Assembly: GCA_002049495.1 (NCBI GenBank) | Contig: LLYS01000001.1 | Span: forward strand, 1 to 64,000 | Direction: 5' to 3' | Length of the DNA: 64,000 bases | Source: Epsilonproteobacteria bacterium tcs-49 | GTDB taxonomy: Bacteria; Campylobacterota; Campylobacteria; Campylobacterales; Sulfurovaceae | Shown: piece after piece, positions 41,770 to 50,870 of the stretch | Layout of the letters: every line of letters starts with the position of its first letter | Numbering within the stretch: position 1 is the first letter of the stretch | The notes under the pieces: generated by a model | What the model was told of the DNA's origin: nothing | The model's input: only the letters and a program-made list of their open reading frames with translations | Database searches by the model: none | Translations under genes and position numbers: made by a program

Positions 41770-42887
41770 GAATCCTTTTACTCCTTACGCTGGCCGCCGG
41801 GCTGTTTGCCAAGAGTTTCCTTATCTCCAATATCCCCCTGCCCTCGGTCAGTTTAGTCAACCTTGAACTCGAACCGCTTGAGCAAAGCCAGATCGATGAA
41901 CTGTATGAACAGGGCTATATCCTCACCGTTTTGGCACAAAATAATCTCAACAAAGAGTTGCTGCGCGAAATTGCGATCTATAAAAAGACGCTCAATATCA
42001 AAGAAGCGATCCAGCTGGATCTGTATGAGGTAGCCTTTTTCATGCCCCAAAAAGCGATCGGCCGCTACGCGACGACGACGGTCAACAGCGCCATCTCCAC
42101 GCTGCTGATCAACAATAAGGATTTTTCGTTGAAAGTCTACGATACCAACGAGTTTGAAAAAAATCTCGCCGCGATCGAGAACGGCAGTTACGACGTGGTC
42201 ATCGCCCCGCTGACCAGCGAACTGGCGCAGCGGCTGTGCGACCGGGGCGTCGATTCACGCTTTTTCATCCCCACCGTACACCAAAAGAGCGTCGTATGCG
42301 ACGACAAGGATATCTATTTCGGCGCCATCGATTACGAGCAGCAGATCAAATCCTTTCTCCATGACGCCAACTCGTCGGTAACGCTGGTTTCCAACAGTTC
42401 CAAAATCACCAAGCGCCTCGACAAACTGGTCAAGGAGCACTTCCCCGTCAAAGAGCACCTGGTGCTGACCCAGACCCGCAACCTCAAACGCCAGCTGCAG
42501 CGGATGAAGGAGCAGCTGCACGAACAGGAGGTATTTATCAATCTGCCGCTGGTCAAGGCCACGCTGTTTTTAAGCCAGCTGCGGCTTTACGAAATCGAAC
42601 CGGCGAAGATATATACCACGCAGATTCTGTATAATCCCCTGATTTTAAAACTCACCCAGTATGAGGATAGAAAAAACATGGTGATCGCAAACTCCATCGA
42701 AAAGTTCAGCGATACCTTTTACAACAACACAAAGCTGCTCAAAAGCGACGTGCGCTACGACTGGATCGATTTTGCCACGGCATACGGTTTGAATATGATC
42801 ATCAAGGATATGCTCACGCAAAACCAGATTACGTATGACGTGACGCACACCAAAGCCCTACGCAGAAATTTTCGGATAAAGGATTAG
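41766..42887 (+). CDS. Exported protein of unknown function
   Basis: 373 residues. The start MRILLLLTLAAGLFAKSFLI is a signal peptide, so it is periplasmic or surface-exposed. The body is alpha/beta, with alternating segments such as AIENGSYDVVIAPLTSELAQ and SVTLVSNSSKITKRLDKLV, which recalls a periplasmic-binding-protein or receiver-like fold. Near the C-terminus is a helical region (YEDRKNMVIANSIEKFSDTF). No enzyme motif is seen. It overlaps the UDG stop by 4 bases and is followed by an HDOD gene. I cannot name a family. Confidence 0.75.
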   Translation: MRILLLLTLAAGLFAKSFLISNIPLPSVSLVNLELEPLEQSQIDELYEQGYILTVLAQNNLNKELLREIAIYKKTLNIKEAIQLDLYEVAFFMPQKAIGRYATTTVNSAISTLLINNKDFSLKVYDTNEFEKNLAAIENGSYDVVIAPLTSELAQRLCDRGVDSRFFIPTVHQKSVVCDDKDIYFGAIDYEQQIKSFLHDANSSVTLVSNSSKITKRLDKLVKEHFPVKEHLVLTQTRNLKRQLQRMKEQLHEQEVFINLPLVKATLFLSQLRLYEIEPAKIYTTQILYNPLILKLTQYEDRKNMVIANSIEKFSDTFYNNTKLLKSDVRYDWIDFATAYGLNMIIKDMLTQNQITYDVTHTKALRRNFRIKD

Positions 42888-42889
42888 AT

Positions 42890-43666
42890 TTGAATAGTCA
42901 TATCTTTACCCATATACAATCTTTACCGCCGCTCAATGAAACCGCAAAAAAACTGCAGCAGATTTCAAGCAGTGAACACTTCGAACCCGAAAGTATCGCC
43001 AAGGTGATCGAGAAGGATCCTATGGTTTTGGCCGAACTGCTCAAAACCCTCAACTCCGCCGCTTTCAGCTTCAAACAGGACATCAAATCGGTCAAGCAGG
43101 CGGTGATGATGCTGGGCTTTAAACCTTTGAAAAATCTCGTGACGCAAATTACCGCGAGAAAAGCGCTGGATACGGACCTGGAACCCTACGGGATCACGAC
43201 GAAGAAGTTTTCCGAAGCGACGGTTTTGCAATCACAGCTGGTTAAAAAGTGGCACCCCGGCGAAGAGGATGCGGACCTGCTGCAACTCAGCGCCCTGCTC
43301 CAGGAGATCGGGATGTTTCTCATCGCCAACGAAGTGATCAAAAACAATGAAACGTCGCAATTTCTCTCCGATCTGGACATGAGCTACGATCTGGAGCGTA
43401 CGGAGAAAGATTATACCGGTACGACCGCGGCGCTGGTGAGTGCGAAAATACTGGAACACTGGGAGTTTGACGAAACCTTGGTCAACCTGCTTGAAGAAAG
43501 CGCCAGCCCCGGCAGCAACGCCAGCTGGATCTTGAAAATTTCCCGTGTTGCGATCTCTCCGCGATTTCCGCTGACCGAGCGCAGCATCAATAAAGCGGTC
43601 AACCTCGCCGAAAAGCTCAACCTCGATCCCGAAGCGCTGCGTGAAGCGCTGGAAAGCCTGCAATGA
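42890..43666 (+). CDS. HDOD-domain protein
   Basis: 258 residues. The HDOD domain covers about 5-205: SLPPLNETAKKLQQI, VIEKDPMVLAELLKTLNSAA, SVKQAVMMLGFKPLKNLV and LLQEIGMFLIANEV. HDOD is related to HD phosphohydrolases but lacks the catalytic HD pair, as here. Such proteins act in signalling, often linked to cyclic di-GMP or motility. The TTG start at 42890 has AAAGGA 6 bases upstream. The end overlaps polA by 4 bases (ATGA). Confidence 0.88.
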   Translation: MNSHIFTHIQSLPPLNETAKKLQQISSSEHFEPESIAKVIEKDPMVLAELLKTLNSAAFSFKQDIKSVKQAVMMLGFKPLKNLVTQITARKALDTDLEPYGITTKKFSEATVLQSQLVKKWHPGEEDADLLQLSALLQEIGMFLIANEVIKNNETSQFLSDLDMSYDLERTEKDYTGTTAALVSAKILEHWEFDETLVNLLEESASPGSNASWILKISRVAISPRFPLTERSINKAVNLAEKLNLDPEALREALESLQ

Positions 43667-46302
43667 AAACGTTAACCATTATCGATACCTTCGGCTTTCT
43701 TTTTCGCAGCTTCTACGCCCTGCCGCCGCTTAAAAACAGTGAGGGTTTTCCCACGGGTCTGCTGACGGGCTTTGCGAATTTTATCAGCAACATATACAAA
43801 GAACACTCCACCGATTATCTGGTGTTTGCCCTGGATTGCAAAGGCAAAAGCTTTCGAAACGAGATAGATGAAAACTACAAAGCCCACCGCCCCGACGTCC
43901 CCGAGGACCTGCTCAAACAGCTCGCCGTAGCGATTGAGTGGATCGATAAGATGGGCTTTGCCACGCTGGTCAAGGAGGGCTACGAAGCCGACGATATCGT
44001 CGCGACCGTAGCCAAAGAGGCCAAAGAGGCCAAAGAGAAGGGGTATGAGGTCCGTATCGTTTCCCACGACAAGGATCTTTACCAACTCATCGACGAGGGC
44101 ATCACCATGTATGATCCCATCAAAAAGCGCGACATCGACAAGCAAGCCTGTATCGACAAGTTCGGCGTCACGCCGGAGCAGTTTATCGATTATCAGGCGA
44201 TGGTGGGAGACAGCGCCGACAACGTCCCGGGCGTCAAAGGCGTGGGCGCCAAAACCGCGCAAAAACTTATCGAACAGTTCGGTTCTTTGGAAAAGATTTA
44301 TGAAAATATCGATCTTGCGGGAACCAAGCGGGTCAAAAATCTTTTGCTTGAGGGCAGGGAGAGCGCAAAGATTTCCAAGGAGTTGGTGACGCTGAAAAAA
44401 GACGTGCCCGTCGAGGTGGACGTGGAGCAATTCGCCCTCGTACCCACGCCGCTGCAGCGCATCGAAGATGAGTTGCAAAAGTATGATCTCAAGCAGGTGC
44501 TTACGCGTATCAACGGAAACGGAAACGGCTCGGATAAACCAAAGCTCGAATTTGACGCGGTGCTGCTTGATACCAAAGAGAAACTCTTTGACGTCACCAA
44601 AAAGCTCACCCCCTCCACCGTCGTAGCCTTTGATACCGAAACCACCGACCTGGATACCAAGGGCGCTCAACTGGTAGGCTTTAGCTTCTGTTTTGAGCAA
44701 AAGCGCTCCTACTACGTCCCCGTCGCCCACACTTATCTGGGCGTGGGGCAGCAGGTGGCCTTAGAGGACGCCCTTGAGGGAATCAGGCAGATTTTTGAAG
44801 CGAAGCTCGTGGGGCAAAACCTCAAATACGATCTGGAGGTACTGCTTAAATACGAGTTGCGGCACAAGGGGATACACGCCGATACGATGGTACTTTCCTG
44901 GCTGCAAAACCCGGGGCTCAAACATGGGCTCGACGCCCAGGCCAAACGCTGGTTCGATTATACGATGATGCCCTTTAAATCGCTGGTAAAAAAGGGGGAA
45001 ACCTTCGCAAACGTGGAGATGGGCAAAGCGTGCTTTTACGGCGCGGAGGATTCGTGGATGACCTATCTGCTGTTTCAAAAGTACCAAAACCTCCTGCCCA
45101 AAAAGTTTTTCGATATCGCCAAAGAGGTGGAAAACCCCTTCATCGACGTGCTTATCAGTATGGAGCAGCTGGGGATCAAGGTGGATCTGAAGCGCCTGGA
45201 CGAACTGGAGAAGTTCACCGGCGAAACCCTGGCCAAACTCACCGCCGAGATTTACGAACTCACCGGCAGCGAATTCAATATCAAATCCACCCAGCAGCTG
45301 GGCAGCATCCTGTTTGAAAAGCTGGGGCTTAAGGGCGCTAAAAAGACTAAAACGGGCTTTAGTACCAATGAACAGGTGCTACAGGGCCTCCTTGACGAGC
45401 ACCCCGTCATCGAAAAGCTTTTGGAATACCGTGAAATTCAAAAGATCGAATCCACCTACGTCAAACCCCTCAAGCGCTACGCCAAAGACAGCCGGGTTTA
45501 TACGCACTTTTTGCACACTGGTACGGCAACGGGGCGGTTAAGTTCGCAAAACCCGAACCTGCAAAACATCCCCACCAGAAGCAGCGTGGGACGGCGCGTA
45601 AGAGAGTGCTTCGTCGCCAAAGAGGGCTACACTCTCCTTGGCATCGACTACTCCCAGATCGAACTGCGGCTTTTGGCGCACTTCAGCGGCGATAAGGCGC
45701 TGGTAGAAGCGTTTAACAACGACGAGGATATCCATATGGCCACGGCGACCAAGCTTTTCGGTGAAGAAGCCAAGCAGAAGCGAAACTTCGCCAAAAGCAT
45801 CAACTTCGGTCTTATCTACGGGATGGGCAGCCGCAAACTCTCCCAGGAGCTGGGCATTACCACCAAAGAGGCCAAAACGATCATCGAGGATTACTTCGCG
45901 GCTTTTTCCAGCGTCAAAGGCTACCTGGAATCGATTGAGGAGCAGGCTAAACGCGACGGCTTTGTGGAGACGCTGATCGGGCGCAAGCGCTTTTTTGACT
46001 TTGAAAGTGCCAACGCCATGATGCAAAACGCCTATCTGCGCGAATCGGTCAACACCGTTTTTCAAGGCAGCGCGGCGGATCTGATCAAGCTCTCCATGAA
46101 TAGCATCTATGAACAGATCAAAAACGACGAGGATGCGGATATGCTGCTGCAAATCCACGATGAGTTGATCTTTGAGGTCAGAGAAGGCAAAGAGGAGCAC
46201 TACGGCAACCTCTTCCAAAAAACGATGGAGGAGATCAAAAAGCTTAAAGTGCCTTTGAAAACCTCCCTTGCCGTAGCGCAAAGCTGGGGGGAGCTCAAAT
46301 AA
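43663..46302 (+). CDS. polA: DNA polymerase I
   Basis: 879 residues with all three domains. The 5'-3' exonuclease (1-285; IIDTFGFLFRSFYALPPLK, DNVPGVKGVGAKTAQKLI) comes first. The 3'-5' exonuclease (about 300-480) keeps FDTETTDLDTKG and NLKYDLEVLL, so proofreading is probably active. The polymerase (about 490-879) has ATGRLSSQNPNLQNIPTRS, motif A GIDYSQIELRLLAH, motif B KRNFAKSINFGLIYGMG and motif C LLQIHDELIFEV. It fills gaps in repair and removes Okazaki primers. A short 9-base tandem repeat (GCCAAAGAG three times, 44011-44037) encodes AKEAKEAKE in the exonuclease domain. Starts and stops overlap on both sides. Confidence 0.97.
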   Translation: MKTLTIIDTFGFLFRSFYALPPLKNSEGFPTGLLTGFANFISNIYKEHSTDYLVFALDCKGKSFRNEIDENYKAHRPDVPEDLLKQLAVAIEWIDKMGFATLVKEGYEADDIVATVAKEAKEAKEKGYEVRIVSHDKDLYQLIDEGITMYDPIKKRDIDKQACIDKFGVTPEQFIDYQAMVGDSADNVPGVKGVGAKTAQKLIEQFGSLEKIYENIDLAGTKRVKNLLLEGRESAKISKELVTLKKDVPVEVDVEQFALVPTPLQRIEDELQKYDLKQVLTRINGNGNGSDKPKLEFDAVLLDTKEKLFDVTKKLTPSTVVAFDTETTDLDTKGAQLVGFSFCFEQKRSYYVPVAHTYLGVGQQVALEDALEGIRQIFEAKLVGQNLKYDLEVLLKYELRHKGIHADTMVLSWLQNPGLKHGLDAQAKRWFDYTMMPFKSLVKKGETFANVEMGKACFYGAEDSWMTYLLFQKYQNLLPKKFFDIAKEVENPFIDVLISMEQLGIKVDLKRLDELEKFTGETLAKLTAEIYELTGSEFNIKSTQQLGSILFEKLGLKGAKKTKTGFSTNEQVLQGLLDEHPVIEKLLEYREIQKIESTYVKPLKRYAKDSRVYTHFLHTGTATGRLSSQNPNLQNIPTRSSVGRRVRECFVAKEGYTLLGIDYSQIELRLLAHFSGDKALVEAFNNDEDIHMATATKLFGEEAKQKRNFAKSINFGLIYGMGSRKLSQELGITTKEAKTIIEDYFAAFSSVKGYLESIEEQAKRDGFVETLIGRKRFFDFESANAMMQNAYLRESVNTVFQGSAADLIKLSMNSIYEQIKNDEDADMLLQIHDELIFEVREGKEEHYGNLFQKTMEEIKKLKVPLKTSLAVAQSWGELK

Positions 46303-46913
46303 TGAGACTGACTCTTTTTGCCCTGGGGATCATCCTGTTTTTCAGCGGATGCGATCTGGACAAAAAGCGTGCGGCGCTGCTGCAGCAAAAACAGCAAGCG
46401 GCGCAGGAAAACAAAGAGGACAACAGCTCCGCAAAACAGCTGCAGCGTGAAATCGCCCTGGCAGAGGTACAAAACAGGGGAAAAATCGAACTTGAAAAGC
46501 TCAAAGCCCAAAACAGTTTCGAACTCAAAAAGCTCGAACTTGAAGCCAAGAATCAGGAGCTTGAAACCCAAAAGCAGATCGCGGAAGCCAACAACGAAGC
46601 CGCTGCGGTGGTGGAGGAGAAGAGGTTGGAGTTTAACAAGCTCGCTCTTATCGTCATCGCAGCGGTCATCTTTGTGGTCATGCTTATCATCTACCTCATC
46701 ACCAAACGCAACCGCGAAGCCAAACTCAAACTCCAAGAGGAGGAGCTCAAAGCCAAGCAGCGTATGCAGCAAGAACAGATGTACAACGAGCGCGTCAACA
46801 AGCTCATCGACCTGGCGGCAAACAAGGACACCGAAGCTTCCATCAAAAAAGATGTGATCAATATGCTCAAAAACGATAGAAATTTCAAGGAAATAGAATT
46901 CAAAGATGACTGA
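46302..46913 (+). CDS. Coiled-coil lipoprotein with an additional transmembrane helix, function unknown
   Basis: 203 residues. A lipoprotein-like signal ends FFSGCD (Cys17, Asp at +2). Residues about 20-110 are a long charged coiled coil rich in Glu, Lys and Gln (LEKLKAQNSFELKKLELEAK). A strong TM helix follows (about 113-134; LALIVIAAVIFVVMLIIYLI). A second coiled coil (about 135-180) and a short tail end the protein. If acylated, the first coiled coil would be periplasmic and the second cytoplasmic; Asp at +2 would fit inner-membrane retention. The start overlaps the polA stop (TAATG) and the end overlaps nth by 8 bases. I recognise no family. Confidence 0.75.
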   Translation: MRLTLFALGIILFFSGCDLDKKRAALLQQKQQAAQENKEDNSSAKQLQREIALAEVQNRGKIELEKLKAQNSFELKKLELEAKNQELETQKQIAEANNEAAAVVEEKRLEFNKLALIVIAAVIFVVMLIIYLITKRNREAKLKLQEEELKAKQRMQQEQMYNERVNKLIDLAANKDTEASIKKDVINMLKNDRNFKEIEFKDD

Positions 46914-47538
46914 ACGAACAAAAAAAATCAAAGATCTTTTTTTACGCCACTACCCCCACAGCGTGACGGAGCTTAACTACAACAACCTTTACGAACTGGT
47001 CGTTGCGGTGATGCTTTCGGCCCAGTGTACCGACAAGCGCGTCAACATCCTCTCCCCCGCCCTGTTTGCGAAGTATCCCGACACCAAAACCCTGGCAAAA
47101 GCGCAGCTTGAAGATGTGAAGGAGTTGATTAAAACCTGCTCCTTTTTCAACAACAAAGCCAAAAACCTCTTGGGCTTTGCCAAGATGGTCGAGGAGGTGT
47201 ACGGCGGCGAGATTCCCCTGGAACAAAAAAAGCTGGTCAAACTCCCCGGCGTGGGGCAAAAAACCGCAAACGTGGTACTGATCGAATACTGCGGGGAAAA
47301 CCTCATGGCCGTGGATACGCACGTTTTTCGCGTTTCCCACCGTTTGGGGCTGAGCTACGCGAAAAACGTCAAAGATACCGAAAAGGAGCTGGTGCGCAAG
47401 TTTGAGTGCGATCTGTCGCGGCTGCACCAGGCGATGGTTCTTTTTGGCCGCTATATCTGTACGGCGAAAAACCCCGATTGCGAAGGCAAATGCTTTTTGC
47501 AGGAGTTTTGCAGAAGCAAAAAAAGTTATAAAGCGTAG
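46906..47538 (+). CDS. nth: Endonuclease III
   Basis: 210 residues, family length. The helix-hairpin-helix LPGVGQKTANVVL carries the catalytic Lys, and AVDTHVFRVSHRLGL the catalytic Asp. A C-terminal 4Fe-4S motif reads CTAKNPDCEGKCFLQEFC, i.e. C-x6-C-x3-C-x5-C, with one residue more than the usual C-x6-C-x2-C-x5-C. It removes oxidised pyrimidines. It lies in a repair-flavoured run with UDG and polA. The end overlaps the convergent DUF2238 gene by 13 bases. Confidence 0.95.
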   Translation: MTERTKKIKDLFLRHYPHSVTELNYNNLYELVVAVMLSAQCTDKRVNILSPALFAKYPDTKTLAKAQLEDVKELIKTCSFFNNKAKNLLGFAKMVEEVYGGEIPLEQKKLVKLPGVGQKTANVVLIEYCGENLMAVDTHVFRVSHRLGLSYAKNVKDTEKELVRKFECDLSRLHQAMVLFGRYICTAKNPDCEGKCFLQEFCRSKKSYKA

Positions 47539-48155
47539 CGGCTTTTATACAGCAGTACAAAAGCCAAAAGCGCTCCCAGATGCCCCAGTGCCATATCCTT
47601 TTGCGCATCCCATTGATCCCCCTGGGCTCCTAAAAAGCTGATCCCCAGCTCAGGATTAAAAACCTCCGCCGCACCCCACTCTACGATCTCGTAGGCTCCG
47701 CCCATACTAAAAAGAAGCAGCAGCGTCACCGCCATCGCCGACCTGCCCCCGGGCAGGTAGCGGCGTAGTACCTCCATCCAGGGCAGAAAAAGCAGAAAAC
47801 CGAAACTAAAATGCACAATGCGGTCGTAATGGTTGCGTTCCCATCCGAAAAACGCCGTAATCCCGTCAAAAAGTTCCATCTTCGCATAGGTGTAGTGGGC
47901 GCCCACGGCGTGCAGGGTAAAAAAGAGAAAAAGGCACAGCGCCGCAAGTTTGGAAAATCCGATGCGCTTTTCAAAATACAGGATCAAAGGCAAAGAGAGA
48001 AATACGAGCACGTTTTCCAGCAGCCAATCGCCGAAATAGTTCGGATCGATCGCCAAAACGGCCCATATGATCAGATAGATCCCCATTAGCGCTTTTTTGA
48101 ACTCCATGGGATATGATAGCACATCTTTTCTGAATCGGTATAAACCAACCTTCAT
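47526..48155 (-). CDS. DUF2238 (YjdF-like) inner-membrane protein
   Basis: 209 residues from ATG 48155; ATG 48107 is equally possible, as neither has a clear RBS, and the first 17 residues look less membrane-like. Five or more TM segments. Family motifs are HAVGAHYTYAKMELFDG, RNHYDRIVHFSFGFLLFLPW, GAYEIVEWGAAEVF and GDQWDAQKDMALGHLGALL. The function of the family is unknown. It stands alone between nth and the divergent coaBC. Confidence 0.85.
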   Translation of the reverse strand: MKVGLYRFRKDVLSYPMEFKKALMGIYLIIWAVLAIDPNYFGDWLLENVLVFLSLPLILYFEKRIGFSKLAALCLFLFFTLHAVGAHYTYAKMELFDGITAFFGWERNHYDRIVHFSFGFLLFLPWMEVLRRYLPGGRSAMAVTLLLLFSMGGAYEIVEWGAAEVFNPELGISFLGAQGDQWDAQKDMALGHLGALLAFVLLYKSRYAL

Positions 48156-48218
48156 CAAAGAAAAGATAAAATATCATAAGAAACTCAACCAATTTTATTT
48201 TACGAAACCGGGATATCT

Positions 48219-49466
48219 ATGCTACTACAAAACAAAAATATTCTTATCGGCGTCACCGGCAGTATAGCCGCGTACAAAGCGTGCGAACTGGTGCGCCTTC
48301 TTGTTAAAAACGGCGCACGGGTGCGCGTGGTCATGACGCCCGCGGCGCAGCGTTTCGTCTCGCCGCTTACCTTTGAAGCGCTAAGCCGCAACAAAGTCCT
48401 GACCGAAGAGAGTGAGGATTGGAGCGGTGAACTCAACCACATCGATACGGCCAAATGGTGCGACCTGTTCCTTATCGCCCCGGCGACGGCCAATACGATC
48501 AACAAACTCTCCAAAGGGATCGCGGACAATCTGCTGTGCCAAACCTATCTGGCCCACAGGGGCCCCGCTATCGTCGCTCCCGCGGCAAATACGGCGATGA
48601 TGGAAGATGCCAATACCGTGGCGGGTTTGAAGATGCTCAAAGTCAACGAAGCGATCATCGTCGAACCCCAAAACAAACAGCTCGCCTGCGGCGACACGGG
48701 CAGCGGCGCCCTGGCGGAACCGATAGAAATTTTCCACGCCTGCGTGCGCGCGCTGCACACCGAAGAGTTTTACAAAGATAGAAAAGTGATCGTCACCTCC
48801 GGCGGCAGTATCGAAAAGATCGACGACGTGCGCTACCTCTCCAACTTTTCCAGCGGCAAGATGGGGGCGGCGCTGGCGACATGGCTGTACTACAAAGGTG
48901 CGGACGTATTTTATCTCAGCTTTGCCCAGAACACACTGCCCGCAGGCATCGCGACGCTGCATGTGGAAAGTGCCAAAGAGATGCAAAGCTACCTCGTCGA
49001 TGCGATCCGCGTGGCAAAAAAGGGCAAGCTTTCCCAAGTCACCATGAAAAGCGGTCCCCAGACGCTGATCCAAAAAAAGCCCCTACTCTTTATGGCCGCG
49101 GCGGTGGCGGATTTCACCCCCCGGTTTCCCCAGGAGGGCAAGCTCAAAAAAGCGACTCTGGGCAAGCAGTGGCAGCTGGAATTAACACAGACGGAGGATA
49201 TTTTACAAAGCGTTGACACCGAAGGCTTGGACGTGATCGGGTTTAAAGCGGAGATGGACGCCGCAAATGCGGAGCAAAATGCCAAGGCGATGCTGGAGCA
49301 AAAGGGGGTACAGGCGGTGTGTCTAAACGTGCTTAAAAACAGCGACAGTTTCGGCACGGATGATAACGCCGTGACGTTTATCACGCCAAAAGGCGCCACC
49401 GATCTGGGACACAAAAGCAAAGGGGAACTGGCCCAAACGATCCTGGAGCACGTCAAAACGCTATGA
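48219..49466 (+). CDS. coaBC: Bifunctional phosphopantothenoylcysteine decarboxylase/phosphopantothenate-cysteine ligase
   Basis: 415 residues. The CoaC flavoprotein part (1-185) has IGVTGSIAAYKACELVRLL, LNHIDTAKWCDLFLIAPATA with catalytic His and ADNLLCQTYL. PAANTAM replaces the common PAMNxxM. The CoaB part (about 190-415) shows VIVTSGGSIEKIDDVRYLSN, FSSGKMGAALA and MAAAVADFTP. Together they make 4'-phosphopantetheine for coenzyme A. It heads a plus-strand cluster whose order (coaBC, unknown, uppS, prepilin peptidase, LptF/G-like, truA) I recall from Campylobacter. The end overlaps the next ATG. Confidence 0.95.
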   Translation: MLLQNKNILIGVTGSIAAYKACELVRLLVKNGARVRVVMTPAAQRFVSPLTFEALSRNKVLTEESEDWSGELNHIDTAKWCDLFLIAPATANTINKLSKGIADNLLCQTYLAHRGPAIVAPAANTAMMEDANTVAGLKMLKVNEAIIVEPQNKQLACGDTGSGALAEPIEIFHACVRALHTEEFYKDRKVIVTSGGSIEKIDDVRYLSNFSSGKMGAALATWLYYKGADVFYLSFAQNTLPAGIATLHVESAKEMQSYLVDAIRVAKKGKLSQVTMKSGPQTLIQKKPLLFMAAAVADFTPRFPQEGKLKKATLGKQWQLELTQTEDILQSVDTEGLDVIGFKAEMDAANAEQNAKAMLEQKGVQAVCLNVLKNSDSFGTDDNAVTFITPKGATDLGHKSKGELAQTILEHVKTL

Positions 49467-50197
49467 TCCCGTTTATCAACCAGCTTACCGCTTTGGACAC
49501 TTTGGGGCAGCACTTTAACAAAGCCGATATCCAGGTCAACTCCTCCCTGGCGATAGAGATCAAAGTGATCAAAAAGCTCTTTGCCAACCGCTACGAGCTG
49601 GAAGTGGGAAAACAGAAAGTGGAAACCAAAAGCTTTCTGCCGCTGGAAATAGGGCAGAAATACTGGGCGCAGATGAAAAACAACAAAGGGGTGATCAACC
49701 TGCAGAACCTGTTGAAAAAACCCGCGTATTTGCAGAAGGAACCGCCGCTTGTGTTTAAAAATTTTCAATTTGAAGTGCTGCAGAATATGAACATTTTTAA
49801 ACAGAAGCTGGTCGAAGCGCTGGCAACGACCAAAAGCGAAAAGGAGTTTAAATTTATCGCCGATATGCTTTTGGGGCTGCACGAGGGGATCGTCAGCGTT
49901 CCCTTTGAGTACCGGGACCGCTACGCCCTCTTTCAATACCGCAATAAAAACAAGATGAGCATTTCCAAAAACAAGATGGAGTTTTACGCCGAGTTTGTCA
50001 ATCTCGGGCCCATCAGCGGAGAGGTGATGACCAATGAACACTTTAAGGAGCTGCATTTGAAAGCCCATTTCAGCAACACGGCGGGCTATCTGAAACACCG
50101 GCGCGAAGAGCTCAACTTCGACGTGGTTACGATCAAACAGGCCGAGGTGCAGCCGCTGCACAACCTGAATAACTCCCTGCTGGATATGAAAGGATAG
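49463..50197 (+). CDS. Conserved-context protein of unknown function between coaBC and uppS
   Basis: 244 residues, basic, no signal peptide or TM helix. It starts MIPFINQLTALDTLGQHFNK and has a beta-rich first third (SSLAIEIKVIKKLFANRYEL, SFLPLEIGQKYWAQMK). A helical middle (VLQNMNIFKQKLVEALAT, FIADMLLGLHEGIVSVPFEY) and a beta-rich end (MEFYAEFVNLGPISGEVM, LHLKAHFSNTAG) follow. The layout recalls the C-terminal domain of flagellar hook-length control proteins, but that is only an impression. It overlaps coaBC by 4 bases and lies 4 bases before uppS. Confidence 0.7.
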   Translation: MIPFINQLTALDTLGQHFNKADIQVNSSLAIEIKVIKKLFANRYELEVGKQKVETKSFLPLEIGQKYWAQMKNNKGVINLQNLLKKPAYLQKEPPLVFKNFQFEVLQNMNIFKQKLVEALATTKSEKEFKFIADMLLGLHEGIVSVPFEYRDRYALFQYRNKNKMSISKNKMEFYAEFVNLGPISGEVMTNEHFKELHLKAHFSNTAGYLKHRREELNFDVVTIKQAEVQPLHNLNNSLLDMKG

Positions 50198-50201
50198 TTT
50201 G

Positions 50202-50870
50202 GTGGAACTCAAAAACGTAGCGATCATCATGGACGGGAACGGGCGCTGGGCACAGTATAAGGGGCTAAACCGTACCAAAGGGCATGAACAGGGTGCCGAA
50301 GTGGTCCGAGAGATCACCACCTACTGCGCACGCCACGCACAGATAAAAAACCTGATCCTTTACGCCTTTAGTACCGAAAATTGGAAACGCCCCAAGTATG
50401 AAGTGGATTTTTTGCTCAAAATGCTTGATCGTCACCTGCGGCAGGAGGAACCCCTCTATCTGAAAAACAGGATCCGCTTTGATACCGTCGGGGATTTAAG
50501 CCGCTTTCCCCAAAAACTGCAGCAAACGATCCGGGAGTTAAAAGACAAAACCGCGGCTTTTCAAGACTTTACCCAGATCCTGGCACTGAACTACGGGGCC
50601 CAGGATGAGATCACCCGCGCCGCGGTACAGCTTCGGGACCGCCGGATCACCCCCGAAGCTATCGCCAAACATCTGGATTTTAGCGAACCGGTGGATCTGC
50701 TTATCCGCACCGGCGGGGAGAAGCGCATCTCCAACTTTTTGCTCTGGCAGCTTTCCTATGCGGAACTGTTTTTTATCGACGATTTCTGGCCCGATTTTAC
50801 CGTTGCGCAGTTTGAGTCGATCATAGAGGCGTTTTATGAGCGGGAACGACGATTTGGAGGATTGGTATAG
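50202..50870 (+). CDS. uppS: Undecaprenyl diphosphate synthase
   Basis: 222 residues from GTG 50202, with AAAGGA 7 bases upstream; a TTG three bases earlier is possible. Signature IIMDGNGRWAQYKGLNRTKG holds the catalytic Asp and the diphosphate-binding residues. LYAFSTENWKRPKYEVDFL, LALNYGAQDEI and LLIRTGGEKRISNFLLWQLS follow. It condenses isopentenyl diphosphates into the lipid carrier for peptidoglycan. The protein is a little shorter than the usual 240-250 residues. Its stop overlaps the GTG of the next gene. Confidence 0.95.
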   Translation: MELKNVAIIMDGNGRWAQYKGLNRTKGHEQGAEVVREITTYCARHAQIKNLILYAFSTENWKRPKYEVDFLLKMLDRHLRQEEPLYLKNRIRFDTVGDLSRFPQKLQQTIRELKDKTAAFQDFTQILALNYGAQDEITRAAVQLRDRRITPEAIAKHLDFSEPVDLLIRTGGEKRISNFLLWQLSYAELFFIDDFWPDFTVAQFESIIEAFYERERRFGGLV

